A stretch of 64,000 nucleotides of DNA from Cellulomonas chitinilytica (GTDB lineage: Bacteria > Actinomycetota > Actinomycetes > Actinomycetales > Cellulomonadaceae). Shown piece after piece: positions 45,320 to 52,148 of this stretch. Made by a program: the position numbers and the translations under genes. Position 1 is the stretch's first letter, and each line of letters starts with the position of its first letter. The stretch spans positions 124,001 to 188,000 of the forward strand of contig NZ_BONK01000006.1 in the NCBI RefSeq assembly GCF_016862675.1, written 5' to 3'. The notes under the pieces were generated by a model. It was not told the origin of the DNA. It did not search any database and was given only the letters and a program-made list of their open reading frames with translations.

Positions 45320-45835
45320 ATGACCGCGCTGGTGGTCTACGAGTCGTCCTTCGGCAACACCGCCGAGCTCGCCCGGGCGGTCTGGGCGGGCATGTTCGCC
45401 CGACGCCCGGACGTCGAGCTCGTCGAGGTCCGCGGCGCGCCCGAGCACCTGCCCGACGACATCGACCTGCTCGTCGTCGGCGCCCCGACGCACGCGTTCG
45501 GCCTGAGCCGTCCCCGCACCCGCGCCGACGCCGCCGTCCAGGCCGGTCGCCCGCCGGAGCCCAGCACGATCGGCGTGCGCGAGTGGCTCGCGCACCTCGA
45601 CCGCCCGGGCCGCACCGTGCACGCCGCGGCCTTCGACACCCGGATCCAGAGCCCGCACGTGCCCGGGTCCGCGGCGTCGGGCGCCGGCAAGCGCCTGCGC
45701 CACGCCGGGTACGCGGTCGACGACGTCGAGAGCTTCTGGGTCACCGGCACGAAGGGGCCGCTGGCGGTCGGCGAGCTCGAGCGTGCGCGGGCGTGGGGCA
45801 GCCACCTGACGGAGGTCGTGCCGCCGTCGGCGTGA
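45320..45835 (+). CDS. Flavodoxin-domain protein
   Basis: A 171-aa protein with a flavodoxin fold. The phosphate-binding loop YESSFGNTAELA (8-19) and the second flavin loop region GAPTHAFGL (54-62) suggest FMN binding. It lacks cysteines and transmembrane parts. It starts 3 nt after the universal-stress gene, hence is co-transcribed, and would serve as an electron carrier or small reductase under the same stress control. Exact partner unknown. Confidence 0.9.
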   Translation: MTALVVYESSFGNTAELARAVWAGMFARRPDVELVEVRGAPEHLPDDIDLLVVGAPTHAFGLSRPRTRADAAVQAGRPPEPSTIGVREWLAHLDRPGRTVHAAAFDTRIQSPHVPGSAASGAGKRLRHAGYAVDDVESFWVTGTKGPLAVGELERARAWGSHLTEVVPPSA

Positions 45836-45862
45836 GCCCGTGCGCGGCGGGCGCCGGTGGTG

Positions 45863-46429
45863 TCAGCCGGCGGTGAGGGCGCGCAGCTCCTGGGTCGCGG
45901 ACCGGCACAGGTCGACGAAGGACCGCTGCTCGTCGGGCGCGGTCCACTGCGTGAACGCCACGTGGAACGTGACGACCGCGGTGTGTGCGCTCAGGCTGGC
46001 GGCGGGCTCGGCGAGGCCTCGCCGGCGGAAGGCCTCGGTCATCGCGTCGGTGAGGGTCGCGAGCTTGAGCAGCTCACGCTCCTGGAGGCCGGGGTTCGCG
46101 GCGATGATCCGTCCGCGCTGCCGGGAGAACTCCCGGCGCTCGGGCGGGAAGTGCGCGGCGGCGGCGTCGAGGGCGGCGGCGACGACGGCGAGCGGTGCGG
46201 CGTCGTGGTCGGCGCCGGTGACCGCGCCGACGAACGCGTCCTGGAGCCGTGCCTGGCCGTCGAACAGCACCTCGCGCTTGTCGGCGAAGTGCCGGAAGAA
46301 GGTCCGTTCGGTGACGCCGGCCGCGCGGGCGATCTCGGCGACCGTCGTCCGCTCGTAGCCGCCGTCGGCGAACAGGGAGAGCGCGGCCTCGCGCAGGCGG
46401 TTCTGCGCGTCCGGCTCCCAGCGTCCCAT
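45863..46429 (-). CDS. TetR-family repressor of the divergent epimerase
   Basis: A TetR/AcrR regulator of 188 aa from ATG 46429 (or 190 aa from GTG 46435). The helix-turn-helix reads EAALSLFADGGYERTTVAEIARAAGV and ERTFFRHFADKREVLF. The gene is divergent from an NAD(P)-dependent epimerase. Two copies of the same palindrome, GATGTCA-N5-TGACATC, fill the 84-bp gap between the two starts, so it probably represses both genes. Confidence 0.93.
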   Translation of the reverse strand: MGRWEPDAQNRLREAALSLFADGGYERTTVAEIARAAGVTERTFFRHFADKREVLFDGQARLQDAFVGAVTGADHDAAPLAVVAAALDAAAAHFPPERREFSRQRGRIIAANPGLQERELLKLATLTDAMTEAFRRRGLAEPAASLSAHTAVVTFHVAFTQWTAPDEQRSFVDLCRSATQELRALTAG

Positions 46430-46444
46430 GCGCACATCCTAGGT

Positions 46445-46463
46445 GATGTCACAGACTGACATC
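46445..46463. promoter_or_regulatory. TetR operator 1 (GATGTCA palindrome)
   Basis: GATGTCA-CAGAC-TGACATC at 46445-46463, 15 bp upstream of the TetR ATG. The 7-bp arms are identical to those of the second operator. Confidence 0.7.
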
Positions 46464-46471
46464 GGAGTGCT

Positions 46472-46500
46472 ACGGTGATGTCATCCACTGACATCACCGT
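46472..46500. promoter_or_regulatory. TetR operator 2, extended palindrome
   Basis: ACGGTGATGTCA (46472-46483) and TGACATCACCGT (46489-46500) are perfect 12-bp arms around a 5-bp spacer; the inner 19 bp have the same arms as operator 1. It ends 13 bp before the epimerase start codon, overlapping its promoter or leader. Confidence 0.75.
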
Positions 46501-46513
46501 AGGGAGTGCCATC

Positions 46514-47410
46514 ATGCGCGTCTTCGTCACCGGGGCATCGGGATGGGTCGGCTCGTCCGTCGTCGACGAGCTCCAGCAGGCCGGGCACCACGTCACCGGG
46601 CTCGCCCGGTCGGACGCCTCGGCCGCCGCCCTCGCCGCCCGGGGGGTCGCGGTCCACCGCGGCGAGCTCGACGACCTCGACAGCATCCGTGCGGCCGCGG
46701 AGCCCGCGGACGCCGTCATCCACCTCGCGTTCAAGCACGACTTCACCGACTACGCGGGTGCCGGCCGCACCGAGCGCGCCGTCGTCGAGATGTTCGGCGA
46801 CGCGCTCGCGGGCACGGGTGCGACCTTCATGCTCGCGTCCGGCCTCGCCGGCGCGGGCCTCGGTCGCCCGCTCACCGAGCGCGACGCGAGCCCGCACGTC
46901 GGCCCCGACGCCCTGCGCGGCGGGTCCGAGGCGCTCGCCATGACGTTCGTCGACCGCGACATCCGCCCCGTCGCGCTGCGGTTCGCGCCCACCGTGCACG
47001 GCGCGGGCGACCACGGGTTCGTCGCACAGCTCGCCCGGGTCGCCCGCGAGCGCGGCGTCGCGGGCTACGTCGGCGACGGGACGACCCGGTGGGCGGCCGT
47101 CCACCGGCTCGACAACGCCCGGATGGTGCGGCTCGCCCTCGAGAAGGCGGACGCGGGGTCGGTCGTCCACGGCGTCGCCGAGGAGGGCGTGCCCAGCCGG
47201 GCCATCGCCGAGGCCATCGGGCGAGGGCTCGGCGTCCCGGTCACGTCGGTCGCGCCGGAGGACGCCGTCGAGCACTTCGGCTGGATCGGCCGGTTCTTCT
47301 CGCTCGACGTCGCCGCGACCTCGGACCTCACGCGGGCACAGCTCGGCTGGGAGCCGACCGGTCCCACGCTCCTGCAGGACCTCGCCGCGGGGCACTACGT
47401 CGGGGCGTGA
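46514..47410 (+). CDS. NAD(P)-dependent epimerase/dehydratase (SDR family)
   Basis: A 298-aa atypical short-chain dehydrogenase. It has the nucleotide-binding motif VTGASGWVG (5-13), the strand-4 region AVIHLAFKH, and family segments ALRFAPTVHG and WAAVHRLDNARMVRLALE. The usual YxxxK pair is not evident at the expected position (the region reads GGSEALAMTF), as in some NmrA/epimerase-like members. Start ATG 46514 follows AGGGAG. It is controlled by the divergent TetR gene, a common pairing in actinobacteria. Substrate unknown. Confidence 0.9.
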   Translation: MRVFVTGASGWVGSSVVDELQQAGHHVTGLARSDASAAALAARGVAVHRGELDDLDSIRAAAEPADAVIHLAFKHDFTDYAGAGRTERAVVEMFGDALAGTGATFMLASGLAGAGLGRPLTERDASPHVGPDALRGGSEALAMTFVDRDIRPVALRFAPTVHGAGDHGFVAQLARVARERGVAGYVGDGTTRWAAVHRLDNARMVRLALEKADAGSVVHGVAEEGVPSRAIAEAIGRGLGVPVTSVAPEDAVEHFGWIGRFFSLDVAATSDLTRAQLGWEPTGPTLLQDLAAGHYVGA

Positions 47411-47502
47411 GCCCGACGGACCGCCGGGCCGGGCGCCGGACGGAGGCGGTACCGACGACCGAACCCGCCCCGCCCAGGCCCCCGTCGCCCTACGCTCCAC
47501 GC

Positions 47503-48513
47503 GTGGACACCACCTCGACGCCCTCGCTCGTCTGGCACACGTACACGACGGACGCCGGCTACGTCGGTCGGCAGGTCCGGGCGCAGTACCGGCGGCTCCT
47601 GACGACGCCCCAGGGATGGTTCCTGACCGCGGTGTACGTCGTGCTCCTCGTGATCATCGCCAGCGCACCGGCCGGGATGTCGGTGATGCTCGTGCCGGTG
47701 GTCGCCGTGATGGCCGGCGCCGTGGTGTGGGGTCGCGTCCGGACGGGCCGCGCGATCCCCGTCGGCACCGTCGTCCGCGCCGCGCTCGGACCGCACCACC
47801 TGCACGTGCACGGCCCGGTCGTCCAGGACGTCGAGGTGCGCTACGACGCGTTCCGGCGCGTCGTCGTGCAGGGGCGGTTCGCGGTCCTCGAGCTCCGGCC
47901 CGGACGGAGCATCGTGATCCTGCCCCTCGAGGTCCTCCCCGGCCCGGTGCTCGACGAGCTGCGGGCCAGGATCCGCGACGCCCCCGGTCCCGAGGACCGG
48001 CCGGTCGTGCCGCGTCCCGAGGGCCGGTTCACGGCGACCTACGTGACGGACGAGGGCTTCGCCCGGCGGTTCGCACGGACGGGCTTCCGGCAGCTCGTCC
48101 TCACGCCGAGGAAGGTCGCGACGCTCGCCGTCGCGGTCGCGGTGGGCGTCCTGCTCGCCTCCGGGGGTCACCTCGGGTCGGACACCGTCGTGATCCTGGT
48201 CGTCGCGCTCGGCACGGTGGCGGTGCTCCTCTGGAGCGTGCTCGCCCGGATGCACCGGCAGCTCGTGCGCCGGGTGCCCGTCGGGTCGACCTACCGCGCC
48301 GGCGCCGACGACACGCACCTGTGGCTCGACGGGCCGGTCGTGGCGCTCGAGCTCACCTACGCCGGGATCACCGACGTCCGCACGCGCGACGAGGTCGTCT
48401 TCCTCCGGCAGCGGGGGACGGGCCAGTGGATCCCGTTCCCGGTGCAGGTGTTCCCCGGTGCGGCGCTCGACGACCTGCGCCGCCGGGTCGCGGCGGCACG
48501 GGTGGCCGGCTGA
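47503..48513 (+). CDS. Duplicated YcxB-like membrane protein A
   Basis: A 336-aa protein made of two similar halves. Each has a polar N-terminal segment (WHTYTTDAGYVGRQ; FTATYVTDEGFARRF), two transmembrane helices, and a PH-like/YcxB-like domain with PVGTVVRA or PVGSTYRA at its start and an LPLEVLPG or FPVQVFPG plus DDLRRRV end. Start GTG 47503 lacks a ribosome site; TACGCT lies 6 nt before it, suggesting leaderless translation. A paralogue with the same internal duplication follows 91 bp downstream. Function unknown. Confidence 0.8.
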   Translation: MDTTSTPSLVWHTYTTDAGYVGRQVRAQYRRLLTTPQGWFLTAVYVVLLVIIASAPAGMSVMLVPVVAVMAGAVVWGRVRTGRAIPVGTVVRAALGPHHLHVHGPVVQDVEVRYDAFRRVVVQGRFAVLELRPGRSIVILPLEVLPGPVLDELRARIRDAPGPEDRPVVPRPEGRFTATYVTDEGFARRFARTGFRQLVLTPRKVATLAVAVAVGVLLASGGHLGSDTVVILVVALGTVAVLLWSVLARMHRQLVRRVPVGSTYRAGADDTHLWLDGPVVALELTYAGITDVRTRDEVVFLRQRGTGQWIPFPVQVFPGAALDDLRRRVAAARVAG

Positions 48514-48604
48514 CGCGGCGCCGCTGGGGCCCCGGCCCCGCCCGCCCGCAGCGCGGTCTCCGTTCCGCCTCCGCCGGCCCGCCGGTGCTCCTACGCTCTG
48601 CCCC

Positions 48605-49660
48605 GTGGAGAGCCTCGCCGAACCGTCGTCCCTCGTCTGGCGGTCGCACGTCACCGACGCCTCGTGGGCGCGCCGCCTGACGCACGCGGCCTGGCGGGAC
48701 CAGCTCGCGCGTCCCGCCGCAGGCGTCTGGGCGGCCCTGCTGCTGCTGCTGGCCTTCGTCGTGCTCGTCGCCCCGCACGGCGGAGGACGTGCCGTGCTGG
48801 TCGTGCTCGCCGTCGAGGCGGCGGTCCTGGCCGGCCTGTACGCCCGGAGCCGGGCCCTCGTCGCGCGACGCGTCCCGGTCGGCACCGAGCTGGGGCTCGC
48901 ACTGGCGGACGACCGGCTCGTGACGCGGGGCCCGCAGGGCGTCTCCGACGCGCCGTACGCCGGGTTCGCCGGCCCGCCGGTCGTGCGGGACGGTGTCGTC
49001 GTCCTGCGGTTCCGGTCGAACGGCGTCTCGATGTACCTCCCGGCGGAGCTGCTGCCGGGCCGGACGGCCGACGACCTGAGCAGGCGGATCCGTGCGGCGG
49101 CGAACCGTGGCACCGCGGCAACGACGGTCTCGCCGCTGGGGTCCGAGGTCGTCGACGGCACCACCTCGTGCACCGTCGACGCGGGCTACTCGCGTCGGCT
49201 CGCGCGGGCCGCGTACGTCGAGCTCTCGCTGCGGACCCAGGTCGCGGCGGTCGCGCTCGTGGCCGTGGTGGCCGGCGGCGTGGCACTGCTCCTCGCCTCC
49301 GACGGCGTCCCCACGGGCGCGGTCGTCGCGATGGCGGTCCTGCCGCTGCTGGCGCCGTGCGGCGTCTTCGCCGGGTCGTACGTGCGTCTGCGGCGTCGGC
49401 TCGTCCAGCAGGTGCCTGCGGGCTGGACGTACCGCGCGCGGCTGGGCGAGTCGACGCTCCGGTGCGAGGCGCCCCTGTCGACGTGGGAGCTCGAGTACTC
49501 GGTGTTCGGTCCTGTGCGGGTGCGCGGGGAGGTCGTGTTCGTGCGCGTGCGGGGCACGAGGTTCTTCCAGATGCTCCCGGGCGCGCTGTTCCCCGGACCG
49601 GCGCTCGACGACCTGCGACGGCGCATCGCGGCGGCGAGCCCGGGGGCGACCCGGCGCTGA
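48605..49660 (+). CDS. Duplicated YcxB-like membrane protein B
   Basis: A 351-aa paralogue of the preceding gene, again with two halves: WRSHVTDASWARRL, two helices and PVGTELGLAL...LPAELLPG, then CTVDAGYSRRLAR, two helices and PAGWTYRARL...LPGALFPG with DDLRRRI. GTG 48605 is preceded at 7 nt by the same TACGCT element as its neighbour and by no Shine-Dalgarno, so it is probably transcribed separately as a leaderless message. Function unknown. Confidence 0.8.
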   Translation: MESLAEPSSLVWRSHVTDASWARRLTHAAWRDQLARPAAGVWAALLLLLAFVVLVAPHGGGRAVLVVLAVEAAVLAGLYARSRALVARRVPVGTELGLALADDRLVTRGPQGVSDAPYAGFAGPPVVRDGVVVLRFRSNGVSMYLPAELLPGRTADDLSRRIRAAANRGTAATTVSPLGSEVVDGTTSCTVDAGYSRRLARAAYVELSLRTQVAAVALVAVVAGGVALLLASDGVPTGAVVAMAVLPLLAPCGVFAGSYVRLRRRLVQQVPAGWTYRARLGESTLRCEAPLSTWELEYSVFGPVRVRGEVVFVRVRGTRFFQMLPGALFPGPALDDLRRRIAAASPGATRR

Positions 49661-49713
49661 CGCTCACGCCGGTCCGCTGGACCGCGGACGGGCTCCGCGG
49701 TCAGGATGCCCGC

Positions 49714-50331
49714 GTGCCGTACTCCACCACGCCGATCGTCCCGCCCGGCCGCATGTCGGCCGCGCCGCAGCCGACGCTCGTCGCCGGCGACCTCGTCCTG
49801 CGCCCCTGGACGCCCGACGACTGGCCCGTCGTCGTCGCCGCGCACGCCGACCCCGCGATCCGCTACTGGCACGCCCGCATCCTCACCGACGAGGCCGGGG
49901 CCGCCGAGTGGATCGCGCAGCGCAGCGGCGCGTGGGGCGAGGAGACGGGCGCCGAGTGGGCCGTCTCCGACGGGTCGACGATCCTCGGCCGGGTCGCGAT
50001 CTACCACCTCGACCTGCACGACGGCGTCGGAGAGATCGGCTACTGGGTGCTCCCGGAGGCCCGAGGACGCGGCGTCGCGACCCGGGCCGGTGCGGCGGCC
50101 GTCGACTGGGCGTTCGGCACGCTCGGGATCGAACGCGTCCAGCTCGAGCACTCCGCGCTGAACACGGCGTCCTGCGAGGTCGCGCGGCGGCTCGGCATGC
50201 CGCTCGAGGGCGTCCTGCGGGCGCACCTCCTGCACTCCGACGGCCGGCACGACACGCACCTGCACGGCCGGGTCGCACCGGGCGTCGAGCCCGTCGAGCG
50301 CCCCGACCTGTCCTCGATCGGCGAGGGTTGA
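49714..50331 (+). CDS. GNAT-family N-acetyltransferase (RimJ/RimL type)
   Basis: A 205-aa acetyltransferase of the Acetyltransf_3 subgroup, which uses acetyl-CoA to modify protein N-termini or small molecules. The start LVAGDLVLRPWTPDDW is typical, the acetyl-CoA-binding loop reads PEARGRGVATRAG (motif R-G-x-G-x-A), and the following SALNTASCEVARRLGM is the conserved N-x-x-S region. Start GTG 49714; ATG 49753 is an alternative. Substrate unknown. Confidence 0.92.
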   Translation: MPYSTTPIVPPGRMSAAPQPTLVAGDLVLRPWTPDDWPVVVAAHADPAIRYWHARILTDEAGAAEWIAQRSGAWGEETGAEWAVSDGSTILGRVAIYHLDLHDGVGEIGYWVLPEARGRGVATRAGAAAVDWAFGTLGIERVQLEHSALNTASCEVARRLGMPLEGVLRAHLLHSDGRHDTHLHGRVAPGVEPVERPDLSSIGEG

Positions 50332-50365
50332 GCGCGGCTTCGCCCGTCCGCCGCCGGAGGACCCG

Positions 50366-50761
50366 TCAGCGGGCGTCGAACTGCGCGCGCGCCGCCTCGA
50401 TCCCCGGGTAGTGCGCGATCGCCCAGGTCGCGAAGGCCAGCGACGGTGCGATGAGCGTCTCGCCCATCGGGGTCAGTGCGTACTCGACCCGCGGCGGCAC
50501 CTCGGCGTGCACGGTGCGGGTGACGAGCCCGTCGCGCTCCAGGTGGCGCAGCGTGAGGGTGAGCATGCGCTGCGAGACGCCGGGGATGTGCCGCTGCAGC
50601 TCGGTGAACCGCAGGCTGCCGTCCTGCAGGGTCGCGATGACGAGCAGGGACCACTTGTCGGCGATGCGGTCGAGCACCTCGCGGATGGCCTTGCCCTCGT
50701 CCGCGCGGCCGTCGTGGCACGAGCCCTCGTAGGGGCTGCGGACGTGCTGCTCGGCCGACAT
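50366..50761 (-). CDS. HxlR-family transcriptional regulator
   Basis: A 131-aa winged-helix regulator of the HxlR (DUF24) family. VLDRIADKWSLLVIATLQDG, FTELQRHIPGVSQRMLTLTLRHLERDGLV and VEYALTPMG are all characteristic. A cysteine (Cys15) near the N-terminus, before the first helix, is positioned like the redox-sensing cysteine of HypR/YodB-type members. It is divergent from a DoxX gene with palindromes between them, so it probably controls that gene in response to electrophiles or oxidants (inference). Confidence 0.94.
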   Translation of the reverse strand: MSAEQHVRSPYEGSCHDGRADEGKAIREVLDRIADKWSLLVIATLQDGSLRFTELQRHIPGVSQRMLTLTLRHLERDGLVTRTVHAEVPPRVEYALTPMGETLIAPSLAFATWAIAHYPGIEAARAQFDAR

Positions 50762-50782
50762 GGGTTCCTCCGGTGTGCGTCG

Positions 50783-50830
50783 GGCACACGTGTGTGCCTT
50801 TTGTAGCGGCGCCGATGATCACTCATCATC
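50783..50830. promoter_or_regulatory. Two palindromes in the HxlR/DoxX divergent promoter
   Basis: GGCACAC-GT-GTGTGCC (50783-50798) lies 21 bp before the HxlR start, and GATGAT-N5-ATCATC (50814-50830) lies between it and the DoxX start at 50873. Either could be the HxlR binding site. Confidence 0.45.
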
Positions 50831-50872
50831 TGGCTACGCACAAACAGTAACTAATGATGGAGCACCACTCGC

Positions 50873-51238
50873 ATGGACATCGTCTTCTGGGTCGTCGCCG
50901 GCCTGCTCGCCCTCGCCTTCCTCGCCGCCGGCCTCATGAAGGTCGCCCGCAGCAAGGAGCAGCTCGCCGCCTCCGGCATGGCCTGGACCGAGGACTTCTC
51001 CGACCGCTCGATCACCCTCATCGGGGCCGTCGAGGTCGCCGGTGCGCTCGGCCTCGTCCTGCCCGCCCTCACCGGCATCGCCCCCGTGCTGACCCCGGTC
51101 GCGGCCGTCGGCCTCGCCGTCGCGATGGTCGGCGCGATCGTCGTGCACGCGCGCCGCCAGGAGCCGTGGGTCCCGCAGGCCGTCCTGCTCGTCCTGACGC
51201 TCGCGGCGACCGTCCTCGGTGTCGCCTACGTCGGCTGA
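50873..51238 (+). CDS. Small DoxX-family membrane protein
   Basis: A 121-aa four-helix membrane protein (segments near 4-22, 48-65, 72-92, 100-119) of the DoxX/DoxX-like family. It starts FWVVAGLLALAFLAAGLMKVARSKEQLA, with ALGLVLPAL in the second helix. ATG 50873 has only a weak upstream site (GGAGCACC). It is divergent from the HxlR regulator. A strong bidirectional terminator follows. Actinobacterial DoxX proteins have been linked to thiol or quinone redox stress, but the role here is not shown. Confidence 0.9.
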   Translation: MDIVFWVVAGLLALAFLAAGLMKVARSKEQLAASGMAWTEDFSDRSITLIGAVEVAGALGLVLPALTGIAPVLTPVAAVGLAVAMVGAIVVHARRQEPWVPQAVLLVLTLAATVLGVAYVG

Positions 51239-51252
51239 CCGGACGGGCAAGA

Positions 51253-51295
51253 CGAAGGGCCCGTGACCGCATCGCTGCGAGTCACGGGCCCTTCG
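51253..51295. terminator. Bidirectional terminator, DoxX / tRNA-Ser
   Basis: A perfect 15-bp inverted repeat (CGAAGGGCCCGTGAC at 51253-51267, complement at 51281-51295) separates the rightward DoxX gene from the leftward tRNA gene and can end transcription from both. Confidence 0.85.
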
Positions 51296-51300
51296 GTGCG

Positions 51301-51385
51301 CGGAGGATGGGGGATTCGAACCCCCGAGGGCTTTCACCCAACACGCTTTCCAAGCGTGCGCCATAGGCCACTAGGCGAATCCTCC
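51301..51385 (-). tRNA. tRNA-Ser (GGA anticodon)
   Basis: On the minus strand an 85-nt tRNA folds fully. The acceptor stem is GGAGGAT/ATCCTCC, the anticodon stem-loop CACGC-TTGGAAA-GCGTG gives anticodon GGA (serine, UCC/UCU), the long variable arm is typical of class II tRNA, and the T arm is GGGGG-TTCGAAT-CCCCC. CCA is not encoded. A TATCCT -10-like element lies 10 nt upstream (51396-51401 on the minus strand). No integrase or duplicated 3' end was found beside it. Confidence 0.97.
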
Positions 51386-51438
51386 CGGCCGACCGAGGAT
51401 ACCCGACCGGACGCGCTGGACCGAACCGGTCCGGAGGC

Positions 51439-52044
51439 TCACTCGTCCCAGTCGACGGACACCTGGTGCTGCCACGCGCTGTCGACGTGGAGCTCGACGG
51501 TCGCGGGTGTCGTCACGCCGTCCGCCCACAGCGCGGTGCCGGTGCAGGTGAGCACGGGAGACAGCCCGTCGGGGTGCGGCCGCTGCACGTTCGCGCGGTG
51601 GTCGTCGGTGACGGTGAGGCCCGACAGGGACGTGAGGGGGACGTCGGTGCCGGTGACCTCGGTCTGGGACCGGGTGACGGCCTCGGCGGCGATCGACTCG
51701 CACGTCACGGTCGACAGCTCCGCGAGCTCGGCCTTGACCTTCTGGTTGAGGAACACGGGGATCGCGATGGCGGCGAGGATGCCCACCACGAAGAGTCCGC
51801 CCATCACGCAGCCGACGACGATCAGTGCGACCGTGAGCGGGCTGCGCCCGCGGGCGACCGGCGCGGGCGGGGTACCCCAGGCGAGGGCGTAGGCGCCGGG
51901 CGGCGCCGCGGCGAAGGCGGCCGGTGGGGGTGTCGGGACGGGTGCGGCGGGGCCGCGGTGCTCCGTCCACGCCTGCCCGTCGTACCAGCGCGTCGTGGTG
52001 GGGTTCTCGGGGTCCGGGTACCACCCGGGCGGGACGGCGGTCAT
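51439..52044 (-). CDS. DUF2510 membrane protein
   Basis: A 201-aa protein with an N-terminal DUF2510 motif (PPGWYPDPENPTTTRWYDGQ), an Ala/Pro-rich linker, one transmembrane segment (about 73-97) and an exported domain with two cysteines (VTCESIAAEAV, VLTCTGTALW). DUF2510 is common at the cytoplasmic end of actinobacterial envelope proteins; function is unknown. ATG 52044 follows GCAGGAGC. It is transcribed separately from the upstream oxidoreductase on the same strand (104-bp gap). Confidence 0.85.
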   Translation of the reverse strand: MTAVPPGWYPDPENPTTTRWYDGQAWTEHRGPAAPVPTPPPAAFAAAPPGAYALAWGTPPAPVARGRSPLTVALIVVGCVMGGLFVVGILAAIAIPVFLNQKVKAELAELSTVTCESIAAEAVTRSQTEVTGTDVPLTSLSGLTVTDDHRANVQRPHPDGLSPVLTCTGTALWADGVTTPATVELHVDSAWQHQVSVDWDE

Positions 52045-52148
52045 CACAGCTCCTGCGTCGGGGGTGGCTCCGACCTGCATCGGCATCCACAGTCGCCGCC
52101 TGAAGCCCGCGGCGCGGGCGCCGGTGTCAGAACCCGTCCCGACCGGGC

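Noticed and set aside
51301..51385. tRNA-Ser as an integration site for a mobile element.
   Set aside because: No integrase, excision gene or duplicated tRNA 3' end is visible on either side.
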